64,000 nt of DNA, taken from contig NZ_JAAKEN010000013.1 in NCBI RefSeq assembly GCF_011039175.1, positions 31,963 through 95,962 of the forward strand, given 5' to 3'. This stretch comes from Slackia sp. ZJ119 (GTDB taxonomy: Bacteria; Actinomycetota; Coriobacteriia; Coriobacteriales; Eggerthellaceae). The position numbers and the translations under genes were made by a program. Below are positions 8,906 to 17,475 of the stretch, piece after piece; position 1 is the stretch's first letter; each line of letters starts with the position of its first letter. Below the pieces are notes generated by a model. It was not told the DNA's origin. It made no database searches and saw only the letters and a program-made list of their open reading frames with translations.

Positions 8906-9543
8906 GAAGGCTCGCTTTCTGAACCGGCTTGCGGCGCGTCGCCGCCATCGTTTTTTGCAGCGTCCGGGCCGGCCGGACGCATGACGTCTATGACAGTATC
9001 ACGGTACTTGCGCGATCGCGCAACAACCAATCCGGCGGCGTTCGCCGCATCGTCGACAGAACGTTGATCTTTCGCGTCATGTTCGTAGACGACGAGGGCG
9101 CCCGCATCCAAAGCCCCGCCGCTGCGCAGGCCCGCGACGAAAGAGAGGACGTCGGCGGCCGCAAAGCGGTACGGCGGGTCGAGAAAGACGAGGTCATAGG
9201 GGTGCGCAGGCCGACCGGCCGCGCCCCGCAGCACATCGCCTCGGCTTATGCGGGCCGCACGAGGGCTTGCGCCAAGCGAAGCGGCCGTCTTTTTCATGGC
9301 GGCAACGGCGGCCGGGTCCACGTCGAAAAACGCCGCATCGGCCGCGCCTCGGCTGAGCGCCTCGAAGCCGAGCGCCCCGCTTCCGGCGAACGCATCCAAA
9401 ACGTGCACCCCATCAAAGCCGCCGCGCAGGCTGAACAGCGTGCTCATGAGCGATTCGCGCACGCGGTCGGTCGTCGGGCGCGTGGCGTCGCCCGCAGGCG
9501 CGAACACGGTTCGACCGCGCCAGATTCCGGCAACGATTCGCAT
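8902..9543 (-). CDS. rsmD: 16S rRNA (guanine966-N2)-methyltransferase RsmD
   Basis: 213-residue SAM-dependent methyltransferase. It starts MRIVAGxxxGR, typical of RsmD, has the SAM-binding motif LDAFAGSGALGFEA and the catalytic motif FLDPPYRF (DPPY). RsmD methylates G966 of 16S rRNA. The gene sits 3 bp beyond recG and overlaps coaD, the widely conserved recG-rsmD-coaD order. Confidence 0.95.
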   Translation of the reverse strand: MRIVAGIWRGRTVFAPAGDATRPTTDRVRESLMSTLFSLRGGFDGVHVLDAFAGSGALGFEALSRGAADAAFFDVDPAAVAAMKKTAASLGASPRAARISRGDVLRGAAGRPAHPYDLVFLDPPYRFAAADVLSFVAGLRSGGALDAGALVVYEHDAKDQRSVDDAANAAGLVVARSRKYRDTVIDVMRPAGPDAAKNDGGDAPQAGSESEPS

Positions 9544-9546
9544 GGG

Positions 9547-11724
9547 TCACCCTCCTTGGATGTCGGCCGCCGACGAGAAGAGCAGGCGCATCTCGCGGGC
9601 AAGCGCCCGGTGTTCGGGCCGGTCGAGCGTTGGATCATGGGCAAGCAGGTCTTCGGCGTCGCGGTGGGCCGCCTCGATGACGTTGCGGTCGCGCACGATG
9701 TTGACGAGCTTCAGCGCCGACGCGCCGTGCTGGCGGTTGCCCAAGATGTCGCCTTCGCGGCGCAGCGACAGGTCGAACTCCGCCAGCTCGAAGCCGTCGT
9801 CGGTGCGCTCGAGGGCAGACAGCCGCTTGAGCGCTTCCGCATCCTTCGTCGCCGCCACCAGATGCACCTGGGCGTCCAGCTCTCCGCGCCCGACGCGTCC
9901 GCGCAGCTGGTGGAGCTGCGAGAGCCCGAAACGGTCCGCGTCTTCCACGATCATGACCGTGGCGTTGGGCACGTCCACGCCCACTTCGATGACGGTCGTG
10001 GCCACGAGCACCTGCGATTCGTTGCGCATGAAACGGTCCATGACCTCCTGCTTTTCGGCCGGCTTCATGCGCCCGTGCAAAAGCGCCACGTCCCAGTCGG
10101 CGAACACCGTCGACTGCAGATAGGCCGCCTGCTTCGTGGCCGCCGACACATCGGCGCCGGCGAAGTCCTCGTCGCTTTCGATGACCACCCGGTCGAATGC
10201 GTAGGCGTCGTCGTCCTGCAGGCCGCCCGACCGCTTCGCTTCCTTCTTGTCGGGGGCCTCTTCGATGAGCGGACAGACCACGTAGACCTGCTCGCCGCGC
10301 TTGAGCGCCTCTTTCGCGGCGTCGTAGGCGTGCCCGCGGTCGGACTTTCGGTGCAGATGCGTCGTGCGCACGGCGTCGCGGTTCGGGCGGGCCTTCAAAT
10401 AGGACAGCGTGAGGTTGCCGTACACCGCCAGCGCAAGCGAGCGCGGGATGGGCGTCGCCGTGAGATAGAGCGCATCGGGCGCCTCGCCCTTGTCGAGCAG
10501 ACGTGCCCGCTGGTCGACGCCGAAACGCTGCTGCTCGTCGATGACCGCAAGCGTGAGACGCTTCGGCGCCACGTCGTCTTCAAGCAGCGCGTGCGTGCCG
10601 ACGAGCACCGAAAGCGACCCGTCGGCAAGCCCCGCGCATATGGCGTCGCGCTCGGCGGCCGGAGTCGAGCCGGTGAGCACCGCCCAGCTGACGTTCGCGG
10701 CGTCGAGCAGCGGCCCGAGCGTCTTGCCGTGTTGGCGGGCGAGCACTTCGGTCGGCGCCATGAGCATCGCCTGCCCGCCGGTGTCGGCCGCCGCGGCCAG
10801 CGCATAGGCCGCCACGACGGTCTTGCCCGTGCCGACGTCTCCCAGCAACAGGTGGTTCGCCGCATCAGGCGCAGCCAGGCGCGAGAGGATCTCTTCGCGA
10901 GCCTTCTGCTGCTCGGCGGTCAGCGTGAAAGGAACGGCCGCATCGAGCGCCCGCAGCGCCGGCCCGTCGACGACGTGGGCGCAAGGACGCCTGCCTGCGG
11001 TGCGCTTGAGCCCTTCGGTCATGAGCGCCAGCTCCAACAGCAGCACCTCTTCGTAGGCGAGCCGGCGCTTCGCCTCGCGCACCTCGCCCATGTCGTGGGC
11101 GAAATGCAGGCAGCGCAGCGCCGTTCCGCGGCTCATCAGCCGATAGCGCGTCCGCAGCGCCGCCGGCAGCGGGTCGAGCAGGCCCGCGCACGCCTCCAGC
11201 GCGTTGCCGACGAGGCGCCGCACCATGGTCGCGCTGAGCTTTTCGGTGGCCGGATGGATGGCGACCACGCGCCCCTGGGCGTCCCGGTCGGGCTCCAGCA
11301 CTTCCAAAAACGGGTTCGTCATGCGCTTGAACCCGTAGTTGAACTCGACCTTCCCCGACACGGCGATGCGCATGCCCTGCTCGAGCTTGTCCATGAGCCA
11401 AGGCTGTTGGAACATCGTGACCATAAGGGTCCCCGTCGCGTCCACGAGCGTGACCTCCACGAGCGCGAGCCGCGGTCGCGGGCGTTTGAGCTGCGCTTTG
11501 TGGACGACGCCGACCACGGTGCACAGCTGCCCCAGCGGGCACGACGCCGCCGTCTGCACGTTCGTGAGGTCCAGGTGGCGGCGCGGCACGTGCATGACCA
11601 GGTCGCGCACCGTGCGGATGCCCATGGCGTCGAGCGCCTTCGCCCGTCCGGGGCTTACCATGCGAACGCGCCCGACGGGTTCGTCGAGCGCGAGCGTGTC
11701 AGCTATGCGGTCTGCCTCGAGCAT
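9547..11724 (-). CDS. recG: ATP-dependent DNA helicase RecG
   Basis: 725-residue superfamily 2 helicase that reverses stalled forks and processes Holliday junctions. An N-terminal OB-fold wedge domain precedes the Walker A GDVGTGKTVVA. The DEAD-type box reads DEQQRFG where most RecG proteins have DEQHRFG, a minor variation. Motif VI reads QLRGRVGRG and is followed by the C-terminal TRG region. The ATG at 11724 lies 12 bp after the fakA stop, within one operon. Confidence 0.96.
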   Translation of the reverse strand: MLEADRIADTLALDEPVGRVRMVSPGRAKALDAMGIRTVRDLVMHVPRRHLDLTNVQTAASCPLGQLCTVVGVVHKAQLKRPRPRLALVEVTLVDATGTLMVTMFQQPWLMDKLEQGMRIAVSGKVEFNYGFKRMTNPFLEVLEPDRDAQGRVVAIHPATEKLSATMVRRLVGNALEACAGLLDPLPAALRTRYRLMSRGTALRCLHFAHDMGEVREAKRRLAYEEVLLLELALMTEGLKRTAGRRPCAHVVDGPALRALDAAVPFTLTAEQQKAREEILSRLAAPDAANHLLLGDVGTGKTVVAAYALAAAADTGGQAMLMAPTEVLARQHGKTLGPLLDAANVSWAVLTGSTPAAERDAICAGLADGSLSVLVGTHALLEDDVAPKRLTLAVIDEQQRFGVDQRARLLDKGEAPDALYLTATPIPRSLALAVYGNLTLSYLKARPNRDAVRTTHLHRKSDRGHAYDAAKEALKRGEQVYVVCPLIEEAPDKKEAKRSGGLQDDDAYAFDRVVIESDEDFAGADVSAATKQAAYLQSTVFADWDVALLHGRMKPAEKQEVMDRFMRNESQVLVATTVIEVGVDVPNATVMIVEDADRFGLSQLHQLRGRVGRGELDAQVHLVAATKDAEALKRLSALERTDDGFELAEFDLSLRREGDILGNRQHGASALKLVNIVRDRNVIEAAHRDAEDLLAHDPTLDRPEHRALAREMRLLFSSAADIQGG

Positions 11725-11736
11725 GCGGCTTTTCGG

Positions 11737-13371
11737 CTATTCCAAGGACAGCACGAGCGGATACAGCGGCTGCTCGCCGCGGTGCTCGTCGATCTCCAAG
11801 TCGGGATAGGCCTCTTCGATGCGGGCGATGATCTGCGCAAACGCTTCGTCGTCAAGGTCTTCGCCGGCAAGCAGCGTGCAGGTGTCGGCCTCGTCAGCGT
11901 CCATGGCGGCGACGAGCGTCAGCGCCACGTCTTCCACCGACGCCCCGACGGCCTCGATGGACCCGTCCGCGATGCCGATCACGTCGCCTTCGTGGATGGG
12001 GTTGTCGTGTGCGTCCTTCGAGTCCTTGATGGCCGTGGTCACTTCCCCCGTGCGCACGTCTTCGAACGCTTCGGTCATGGCTTCCACGTTGTCTTCGAGC
12101 GCAGCCGCCTCGTCGAAGCCGAACATGGCCGTGAACGCTTCCGGCACGCTGGTGGTCGGCACGACGCTGCACGGATTCTCGGCCAGCTCGCAGGCGCTTT
12201 GGGCGGCCATGACGATGTTTTTGTTGTTCGGCAGAATGATGACGGCGTCGGCAGCAACCTGTTCGACCGCGTCGAGCAGCTCCTTCGTGGAGGGGTTCAT
12301 CGTCTGGCCGCCGGACACGACCACGTCGACCCCCAGGCTTTCGAGGATCTTCTTGTTGCCCTCGCCCGCCGCCACGGCCACGAATCCGAACGGCTTGGAC
12401 GATGCCGCCTGCTCGGCCGCGATCGATTCGCTGCGGGCTGCGCTTTGCAGCTGCATGTTGTGGATGTGGACCTCGGAAATCTGCGCGTCGTGCGTCAAGA
12501 AGTACGCGAGCACCTGGTCGGGGCGGTTGGAATGCACGTGCACCTTGTAGTTCGGCGTGCAGCCGACCAGCAGGTCGCAGTCGCCCATCGTGGGCAAGAA
12601 GTCGCGAGCGGCGTCTTCGTCCAGCTCGGCGGCATGCACGAGGAATTCGGTGCAGTAGCGGTACTGGGAGCCTTCCCAGTCGTTGATCTGCTCGATCTCG
12701 ACCTTCGGCACCGACGTGCGGGCGACGGCGAGCTCGTCGGTAAGCACGCCTTCGCGCCCGGTGAGCGCCGCGGCGAACGCATCGAAGAGGATGGCCAAGC
12801 CGAAGCCGCCCGCATCCACGACGCCGTTTTCCTTCAGCACCGGCAGATAGTCCGGCGTGCGCTGCACCGACGCGTAGGCCTCGTCCACGATGAGGTTGAG
12901 CGCCTCTTCGGTGCCGAGCTTCTTTTTGCGGGCCGTCTTGGCGGCGGCAGCGCAATCTTCCAACACGGTGAGGATGGTGCCGCGGACGGGCTTGCGCACG
13001 GCGTGGAAGGCAACGTCTTGGGCCTTGGCGAAGGCCGCGTCCAAAAACGCAGTGTCGAGCGCATGGTGGTTGGCCGAGCCTTCGCACAAGCCGCGCAAGA
13101 TCTGCGACGTGATGACGCCGGAGTTGCCGCGAGCGCCCATGAGCGCACCGGTGGTGATGGCGCGGCGGATGTCGGCGCCCGTGGCGCCGATGGGCAGCGC
13201 GGCCAGGTTCTCAACCACGGTCTCAAGCGTGAGCGACATGTTGGTGCCCGTGTCGCCGTCAGGAACCGGGAAGACGTTGAGGCGGTTGACTTCGTCTTTT
13301 CTCTCGCCGAGCGCCTTTGCGGCTGCAGCAATGGCGTTCATGATCGCATTGCTGGAATAGGATTGGGACAT
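11737..13371 (-). CDS. fakA: Fatty acid kinase subunit FakA (DhaL/DAK2-domain protein, YloV)
   Basis: 544-residue protein whose N-terminal DhaL domain has the ATP/Mg motif NVFPVPDGDTGTNM near residues 31-44, followed by the FakA middle and C-terminal domains. FakA phosphorylates exogenous fatty acids bound to a FakB carrier (none seen in this window); the acyl phosphate then enters the PlsX/PlsY pathway, and plsX lies in the same minus-strand run. It starts at ATG 13371 with AAGGAG upstream, 66 bp after asp23, the classical yloU-yloV pair. Confidence 0.92.
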   Translation of the reverse strand: MSQSYSSNAIMNAIAAAAKALGERKDEVNRLNVFPVPDGDTGTNMSLTLETVVENLAALPIGATGADIRRAITTGALMGARGNSGVITSQILRGLCEGSANHHALDTAFLDAAFAKAQDVAFHAVRKPVRGTILTVLEDCAAAAKTARKKKLGTEEALNLIVDEAYASVQRTPDYLPVLKENGVVDAGGFGLAILFDAFAAALTGREGVLTDELAVARTSVPKVEIEQINDWEGSQYRYCTEFLVHAAELDEDAARDFLPTMGDCDLLVGCTPNYKVHVHSNRPDQVLAYFLTHDAQISEVHIHNMQLQSAARSESIAAEQAASSKPFGFVAVAAGEGNKKILESLGVDVVVSGGQTMNPSTKELLDAVEQVAADAVIILPNNKNIVMAAQSACELAENPCSVVPTTSVPEAFTAMFGFDEAAALEDNVEAMTEAFEDVRTGEVTTAIKDSKDAHDNPIHEGDVIGIADGSIEAVGASVEDVALTLVAAMDADEADTCTLLAGEDLDDEAFAQIIARIEEAYPDLEIDEHRGEQPLYPLVLSLE

Positions 13372-13437
13372 ACGGATCGATTCTCCTTAACAGGCGGCTG
13401 TGGCGCCGCACTCATCGTGGTCGTCTTGGCGCCTCGG

Positions 13438-13785
13438 TTACTTGCGGATCTTCACGCCCTGCACATGGACCTCGACGCCGTCGATGGGAACGCGCACATA
13501 TTCGCTGAGCGCAAACGTGACCTGGTCGATGAGGTTTTGAGAAACGGTGTTGATGTTGGTGCCGTATTCGATGATGACGTACAGTTCGACATGTATGCCG
13601 ACGTCGGTCGCGTTGACGACGACTCCGCGGCGCAGACGCGACGCCGGAAGAATCTTCGCGATGCCGTCTGCGGCCGTGGGAGCGGCCATGCCGACGACGC
13701 CGTAGCATTCCATCGCAGCATTGCCGACAATGTCGGCAAGCACGTCGTTTGCCACATGAAGGTTGCCTGGTATAGTGTCGTTCAT
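13438..13785 (-). CDS. Asp23/Gls24 family envelope stress protein (YloU)
   Basis: 115-residue Asp23/Gls24 protein. The start ATG 13785 has AAAGGA 7 bases upstream; the frame is open further but without support. Residues about 10-110 form the Asp23 domain, ending in the recognisable pattern VxVHVQGVK. Members sit at the membrane or cell-wall interface in Gram-positives. It heads the asp23-fakA-recG-rsmD-coaD run and is divergent from rpmB. Its exact function is not established. Confidence 0.88.
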   Translation of the reverse strand: MNDTIPGNLHVANDVLADIVGNAAMECYGVVGMAAPTAADGIAKILPASRLRRGVVVNATDVGIHVELYVIIEYGTNINTVSQNLIDQVTFALSEYVRVPIDGVEVHVQGVKIRK

Positions 13786-13875
13786 GGCGTTCCTTTCGCT
13801 TCTATGCGCACGCCCTCTCAGGAGGATGGGCGCGACGGGAATGGCGGACGGGCCGCCGAATTGACGATTCGTTTC

Positions 13876-13904
13876 ATTATATACCTCAACCATCAGCGCA
13901 AAGA
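13876..13904 (-). promoter_or_regulatory. Promoter candidate of the asp23-fakA-recG run
   Basis: A perfect TATAAT (-10, 13876-13881 on the minus strand) lies about 90 bp upstream of the asp23 ATG. The -35 at 17 bp spacing is weak (TCTTTG). The inverted repeat at 13891-13919 overlaps this spacer and -35, which would suit an operator. Confidence 0.5.
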
Positions 13905-13919
13905 AGCCTGGCGCTGATG
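13891..13919. repeat. 9-bp inverted repeat overlapping the asp23 promoter
   Basis: CATCAGCGC (13891-13899) and GCGCTGATG (13911-13919) form a perfect inverted repeat with an 11-bp spacer, about 2.7 helical turns end to end. It lies between the divergent asp23 and rpmB promoters and is a candidate binding site for a dimeric regulator. Confidence 0.6.
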
Positions 13920-13945
13920 CGCTGCCATACCACACAAAAAATTCT

Positions 13946-13974
13946 TGGACACATGCGCGGTGTTGTGTTATAGT
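13946..13974 (+). promoter_or_regulatory. Strong promoter for rpmB
   Basis: TGGACA (-35, 13946-13951), 17-bp spacer and TATAGT (-10, 13969-13974) preceded by TGT, giving both a near-consensus -35 and an extended -10. The leader to the rpmB ATG is about 75 nt. Confidence 0.75.
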
Positions 13975-14055
13975 GGATAGGCTTTTGTGTTATTAACGGT
14001 CTGCTTCGGCACGTCCGAAGCGCCCGAGCGAAGAACGTCAATGGAGTGATGAAAC

Positions 14056-14247
14056 ATGTCTAAAGTATGTGAAGTGTGCGGCAAGCATCCGGTGGCCGGT
14101 CGAAGCATCAGCCACTCGCATCGCGTGACGAACCGTTGGTTCAAGCCCAACATCCAGCGCGTCACCATTCGCGACAAGAAAGGTCGCGTGCGCAAGGCGA
14201 ACGTGTGCACGAAGTGCATGAAGGCCGGCAAGGTGGAACGCGCCTAG
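14056..14247 (+). CDS. rpmB: 50S ribosomal protein L28
   Basis: 63-residue ribosomal protein, starting MSKVCEVCGKHPVAG. It has two CxxC pairs (CEVC and CTKC), so it is the zinc-binding form. GGAGTGA precedes the ATG. It is a single-gene unit with its own strong promoter and terminator, divergent from the asp23 run, the usual location of rpmB in Gram-positives. Confidence 0.97.
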   Translation: MSKVCEVCGKHPVAGRSISHSHRVTNRWFKPNIQRVTIRDKKGRVRKANVCTKCMKAGKVERA

Positions 14248-14283
14248 CGCTCCGGTCACTCCTGGACTGACGAGTCGCCTGAC

Positions 14284-14310
14284 CAAGCCCCGCACCGCGG
14301 GGCTTTTGTG
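14284..14310 (+). terminator. Terminator of rpmB
   Basis: Perfect 9-bp stem AAGCCCCGC/GCGGGGCTT (14285-14293, 14297-14305) with a 3-nt loop and a TTTTG tract, 37 bp after the rpmB stop. Confidence 0.9.
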
Positions 14311-14337
14311 CGTTGGAACACCTCCTTTCGCTTCGCG

Positions 14338-14384
14338 GCGAACGGACGTCGGACGGATCCGCGCGGGCGCTCGCGTCCGTTCGC
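14338..14384. repeat. 11-bp inverted repeat downstream of whiA
   Basis: GCGAACGGACG (14338-14348) and CGTCCGTTCGC (14374-14384) are perfect complements around a 25-bp loop. It lies past the whiA stop on the minus strand but lacks a T-tract, so it could be a weak terminator or an mRNA 3'-end stabiliser. Confidence 0.5.
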
Positions 14385-14435
14385 ACGAAACAGCGCACCG
14401 CGTTGGCACGGCGGCAGCCGCCTGCCGCCTGCCGC

Positions 14436-15365
14436 CTACTTCACGTCGGCGGCCATCGATTCGATGCGGCGGACGCGGTGGTACACCGCCGACTTCGACA
14501 GCGGCGGCGTGGCCAAATCCCCCAGCTCTTTCAGCGTGGCGTTGGGGTGCTTCATGCGCAGCTCGATGAACTCCTGCAGCGCCGGCGGCAGGTTTTCCAT
14601 GCCGTAGGCCGCAACGACCGTCTTGATGGCGGAGAGCTGCTCCATCGACGCGTTGACGGTTTTCGCCTGGTTCGCGTATTCCGCGTTGATCTGGCGGTTC
14701 ACATCGTTGCGCACGCTTTTGACCACGCGGGCCTCTTCCATGGCGAGCGCCCCTTGGTGGGCGCCGACGAACGCCAAGAACTCCAAGATGGCGGTGCCGC
14801 TTTTCAGGTAGACCATATGCGAGCTGCGCCGGCGCATGATGCGGGCCTTGATGCCCTTGCGGGCCATGAGGTCCACGAGCCCCTGGGCCAGCGCCTCGTT
14901 TTCGAGCGTGATCTCGAAGTGAAAGTCTCCGCGCGGATCGGACACGAACCCGCCGCCGAGAAACGCCCCGCGCAGATACGCCGCGCTGCAGCATTCCTTC
15001 GCGACCAGCTTGTCGGGAATGCCCAGGTACAGGCCGCCGCGGTCGTTGAGCACGCCCATGTCTTCCAACACGCCACGCAGCCCAGGCTGCATCGGCACTT
15101 CGATGAGGTAGTTCGGCGTCTTGTGCAGCACGCTGCGGCGCATGGTGAGCGCGGTCTTCAGGCCGTAAAGCTCATGCAGCGAGCGTATGACCAAACGGGC
15201 GACCGACGGCGTGTCGGTGGCGATCTCCACGCGATAGCTGTCCTGGCCGCTTTTGAACAGCGTGCCTTCCGTGCGAACGAGCGCCGCCAGCGTGGCCTGC
15301 AAACAGTGCGTGCACACCGGATCGACGCGCGTAAGCTCGTCTTTCACTTCTGCCGTGAACGACAT
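14436..15365 (-). CDS. whiA: Sporulation/division regulator WhiA (LAGLIDADG-HTH protein)
   Basis: 309-residue WhiA/DUF199 protein: an N-terminal LAGLIDADG-like homing-endonuclease fold without endonuclease activity and a C-terminal helix-turn-helix. In Streptomyces it is a transcription factor; in non-sporulating Gram-positives it affects division and chromosome segregation. The start ATG 15365 (MSFTAEVK) has AGGAGTG upstream; the start lies inside the end of yvcK (22-bp overlap). It is last in uvrC-rapZ-yvcK-whiA. Confidence 0.95.
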   Translation of the reverse strand: MSFTAEVKDELTRVDPVCTHCLQATLAALVRTEGTLFKSGQDSYRVEIATDTPSVARLVIRSLHELYGLKTALTMRRSVLHKTPNYLIEVPMQPGLRGVLEDMGVLNDRGGLYLGIPDKLVAKECCSAAYLRGAFLGGGFVSDPRGDFHFEITLENEALAQGLVDLMARKGIKARIMRRRSSHMVYLKSGTAILEFLAFVGAHQGALAMEEARVVKSVRNDVNRQINAEYANQAKTVNASMEQLSAIKTVVAAYGMENLPPALQEFIELRMKHPNATLKELGDLATPPLSKSAVYHRVRRIESMAADVK

Positions 15366-16471
15366 AGCCGCATCACTCCTTGGAACGCCTCGCGCAGCGC
15401 GACCGGGTTGTGCCACGTGGGATGAAGAGGGTCGACAAGGTCGCGCGTCACCACGACCGGCCCTTCGTCTTGCAGCTGCTTCACGTCTTGGTAGGTGACC
15501 CTCACCGGCCGCACGCGCCCCGACATTTCCAGATCGGTCATGGAAGAGAGCGACGTGTGCTCCGGATCGTTGCCCGTCACGGCGCTGAACAGGCCCGTTG
15601 CCATGTTGTCGGGCTTCAGCGGCTCTTTGGAGTGGATGAGCACGTAATCGAGCAGCCCGGCCATGCCGTGGTCCATGAGCGCTTCGACGTGCTCTTTTGC
15701 CGTCAGCCCCCACGTTTCGCCTTGCATGTCGGCAAGCGAGCAGACGAACAGCGTGACGCCGTTCGAGGCGCGAATGGCGTCGACGACGCCGGGGACGAGC
15801 AGGTTCGGAATGATGGACGTGAACAGCGACCCCGGCCCGAGCACGATGAGGTCGGCTTCCCGTATGGCCTGCAGCGCCGGCGCATACGGGATGATGGGCT
15901 CGCACGCCTGCAGCTTCACGCGCTCGAGCGCCGTGCGGGAATGGCACGCGACGGCCTGGCCTTCAAGGTAGCGCCCGTCGCGGGTGCGGGCCACCAGCGA
16001 GACGAGGTTGAGCGTCGAGGGGTAGACGTGCCCCCGTGCGCACAGCAAGTCTTCGCAGATGGCGATGGCTTCAGGGAAAGAATGCGTGGCGTCTTCGAGC
16101 GCCGAGAGCATGAGGTTGCCGAGCGTGTGGTTGCGGGCGAAGGCGAAGCGGTACTTGAACGCCTTCGTGAGCGGATCCGTCGGATCGGCCGCCATTGCGG
16201 CGATGCACTTGCGGACGTCGCCCGGAGGCGTGACGTCGGCCTCCTGGCGCAGGATGCCCGTCGAGCCGCCGTCGTCGGCCATGGCCACGACGGCGCTCGT
16301 TTCCAGGCCCATGGACAAAAGCGTGCGAATGGAAACCGGGGCGCCGGTGCCGCCGCCGATGACGACCGCCTTGACGTTCTCGCTCGGGGCCACGACGGCC
16401 TCGGCGTCTGCCAGGGGTCGAAACGCCGCCGTCTGCGACGAGTCTTGGGTAAACGCTGCGGATGCGGTCAT
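15344..16471 (-). CDS. yvcK: YvcK/CofD-like gluconeogenesis factor
   Basis: 375-residue CofD-fold protein with the nucleotide-binding motif VIGGGTGAP near residue 36-44 and AMADDGGSTG further on. YvcK is required for growth on gluconeogenic substrates and for cell shape in Bacillus and binds UDP-sugars; mycobacterial CuvA is the orthologue. I chose ATG 16471, with GTGAGG upstream, over a GTG at 16483 that overlaps the rapZ stop. It lies between rapZ and whiA. Confidence 0.93.
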   Translation of the reverse strand: MTASAAFTQDSSQTAAFRPLADAEAVVAPSENVKAVVIGGGTGAPVSIRTLLSMGLETSAVVAMADDGGSTGILRQEADVTPPGDVRKCIAAMAADPTDPLTKAFKYRFAFARNHTLGNLMLSALEDATHSFPEAIAICEDLLCARGHVYPSTLNLVSLVARTRDGRYLEGQAVACHSRTALERVKLQACEPIIPYAPALQAIREADLIVLGPGSLFTSIIPNLLVPGVVDAIRASNGVTLFVCSLADMQGETWGLTAKEHVEALMDHGMAGLLDYVLIHSKEPLKPDNMATGLFSAVTGNDPEHTSLSSMTDLEMSGRVRPVRVTYQDVKQLQDEGPVVVTRDLVDPLHPTWHNPVALREAFQGVMRLCRSRQK

Positions 16472-16479
16472 AGGCGCCC

Positions 16480-17475
16480 TCACCCTTCGGCTTTCGTCGG
16501 CGCATCGGCGCCTTCTCGCTCGGCCTCAGCGTCGGCCACGAGGCGCCCGTCGCTGCCCTCGGCAAGCTTCAAGTCGCGGTGCGCCGTGGACACGCGGTAG
16601 CCCCGCGACTTCAAGTAGTCGCCCGTGGCTTCGGCAAGCGCGACGCTGCGGTGCTGGCCGCCCGTGCAGCCCACCCCGATGGCCAGCTGCTGCTTGCCTT
16701 CCGCGACGTAGCCCGGCATCACGCAGTCGAGCAGCGCTCGCCACCGCTTCAGGAACTCTTCGGTTTCGGGGCGGTAGAGCACATAGTCGCGCACCGGCGC
16801 GTCCAAGCCGGTGTACGAGCGCAGCTTGGGGTCGTAATAGGGGTTCGGCAGAAAGCGCACGTCCATGACGAGGTCGGCGTCGACCGGGGCGCCGTGCTTG
16901 AACCCGAACGAGTACACGGTGACCGACAGTTCCCTGCGGCCTTCGCGGTCGCCGAACAGGCCCTGCACTTCGCGGCGCAGCTCTTGGGGCAGCATGTCGG
17001 TGGTGTCGATGACGTGGTCGGCGTTGTCGCGCAGCTGGCAGAGCATGTCGCGCTCGCGCTCTATGCCCTGGATGACCGACGCCCCGTCGCCGCAAAGCGG
17101 GTGGCGGCGCCGGCTCGCCTTGTAGCGAGCCACGAGCTTTTCGTCGGACGCGTCGAGGAAGATGATGCGGTAGGTAAGCCCCAATTCCTCGAAATGGGCG
17201 ATCTCGTCGCCGACGTCCCGGAAAAAGCCCATGTTGCGGGCGTCGACCACGACGGCGATGCGGCGCCGGCCTTCCAGCTGCCCCGGAAAGCCGTCAAGCG
17301 CCAGCAAATCGTCGATGAGGTTCACGGGCAGATTGTCGACGCAAAAGTACCCGAGGTCTTCGAAGACGTGCATGGCTTCGGTGCGACCCGCGCCGCTCAT
17401 GCCCGTAAGGACCACAAGCTCCGGCATGGGGCTCAGCTCGCCTTCCGGCGTTTGGTCTTGCGTATGGTGCGTCAT
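16480..17475 (-). CDS. rapZ: RNase adapter/nucleotide-binding protein RapZ (YvcJ)
   Basis: 331-residue P-loop protein. The Walker A reads GMSGAGRTEA near residues 24-33, with Arg where E. coli and B. subtilis have Lys; EDLGYFCVDNLP follows, as in all RapZ/YvcJ proteins. The C-terminal domain has the conserved GCTGGQHRSV motif. In E. coli it steers RNase E to GlmZ RNA; the role in Actinobacteria is not settled. It starts at ATG 17475 with AAGGAGG and overlaps uvrC by 4 bp. Confidence 0.94.
   Translation of the reverse strand: MTHHTQDQTPEGELSPMPELVVLTGMSGAGRTEAMHVFEDLGYFCVDNLPVNLIDDLLALDGFPGQLEGRRRIAVVVDARNMGFFRDVGDEIAHFEELGLTYRIIFLDASDEKLVARYKASRRRHPLCGDGASVIQGIERERDMLCQLRDNADHVIDTTDMLPQELRREVQGLFGDREGRRELSVTVYSFGFKHGAPVDADLVMDVRFLPNPYYDPKLRSYTGLDAPVRDYVLYRPETEEFLKRWRALLDCVMPGYVAEGKQQLAIGVGCTGGQHRSVALAEATGDYLKSRGYRVSTAHRDLKLAEGSDGRLVADAEAEREGADAPTKAEG

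Noticed and set aside
8929..13917. Open frame of 1662 codons on the plus strand
   Set aside because: It runs antisense to rsmD, recG, fakA and asp23, all of which have clear family motifs. Its composition (Arg, His, Val-rich) is typical of antisense frames in GC-rich DNA.
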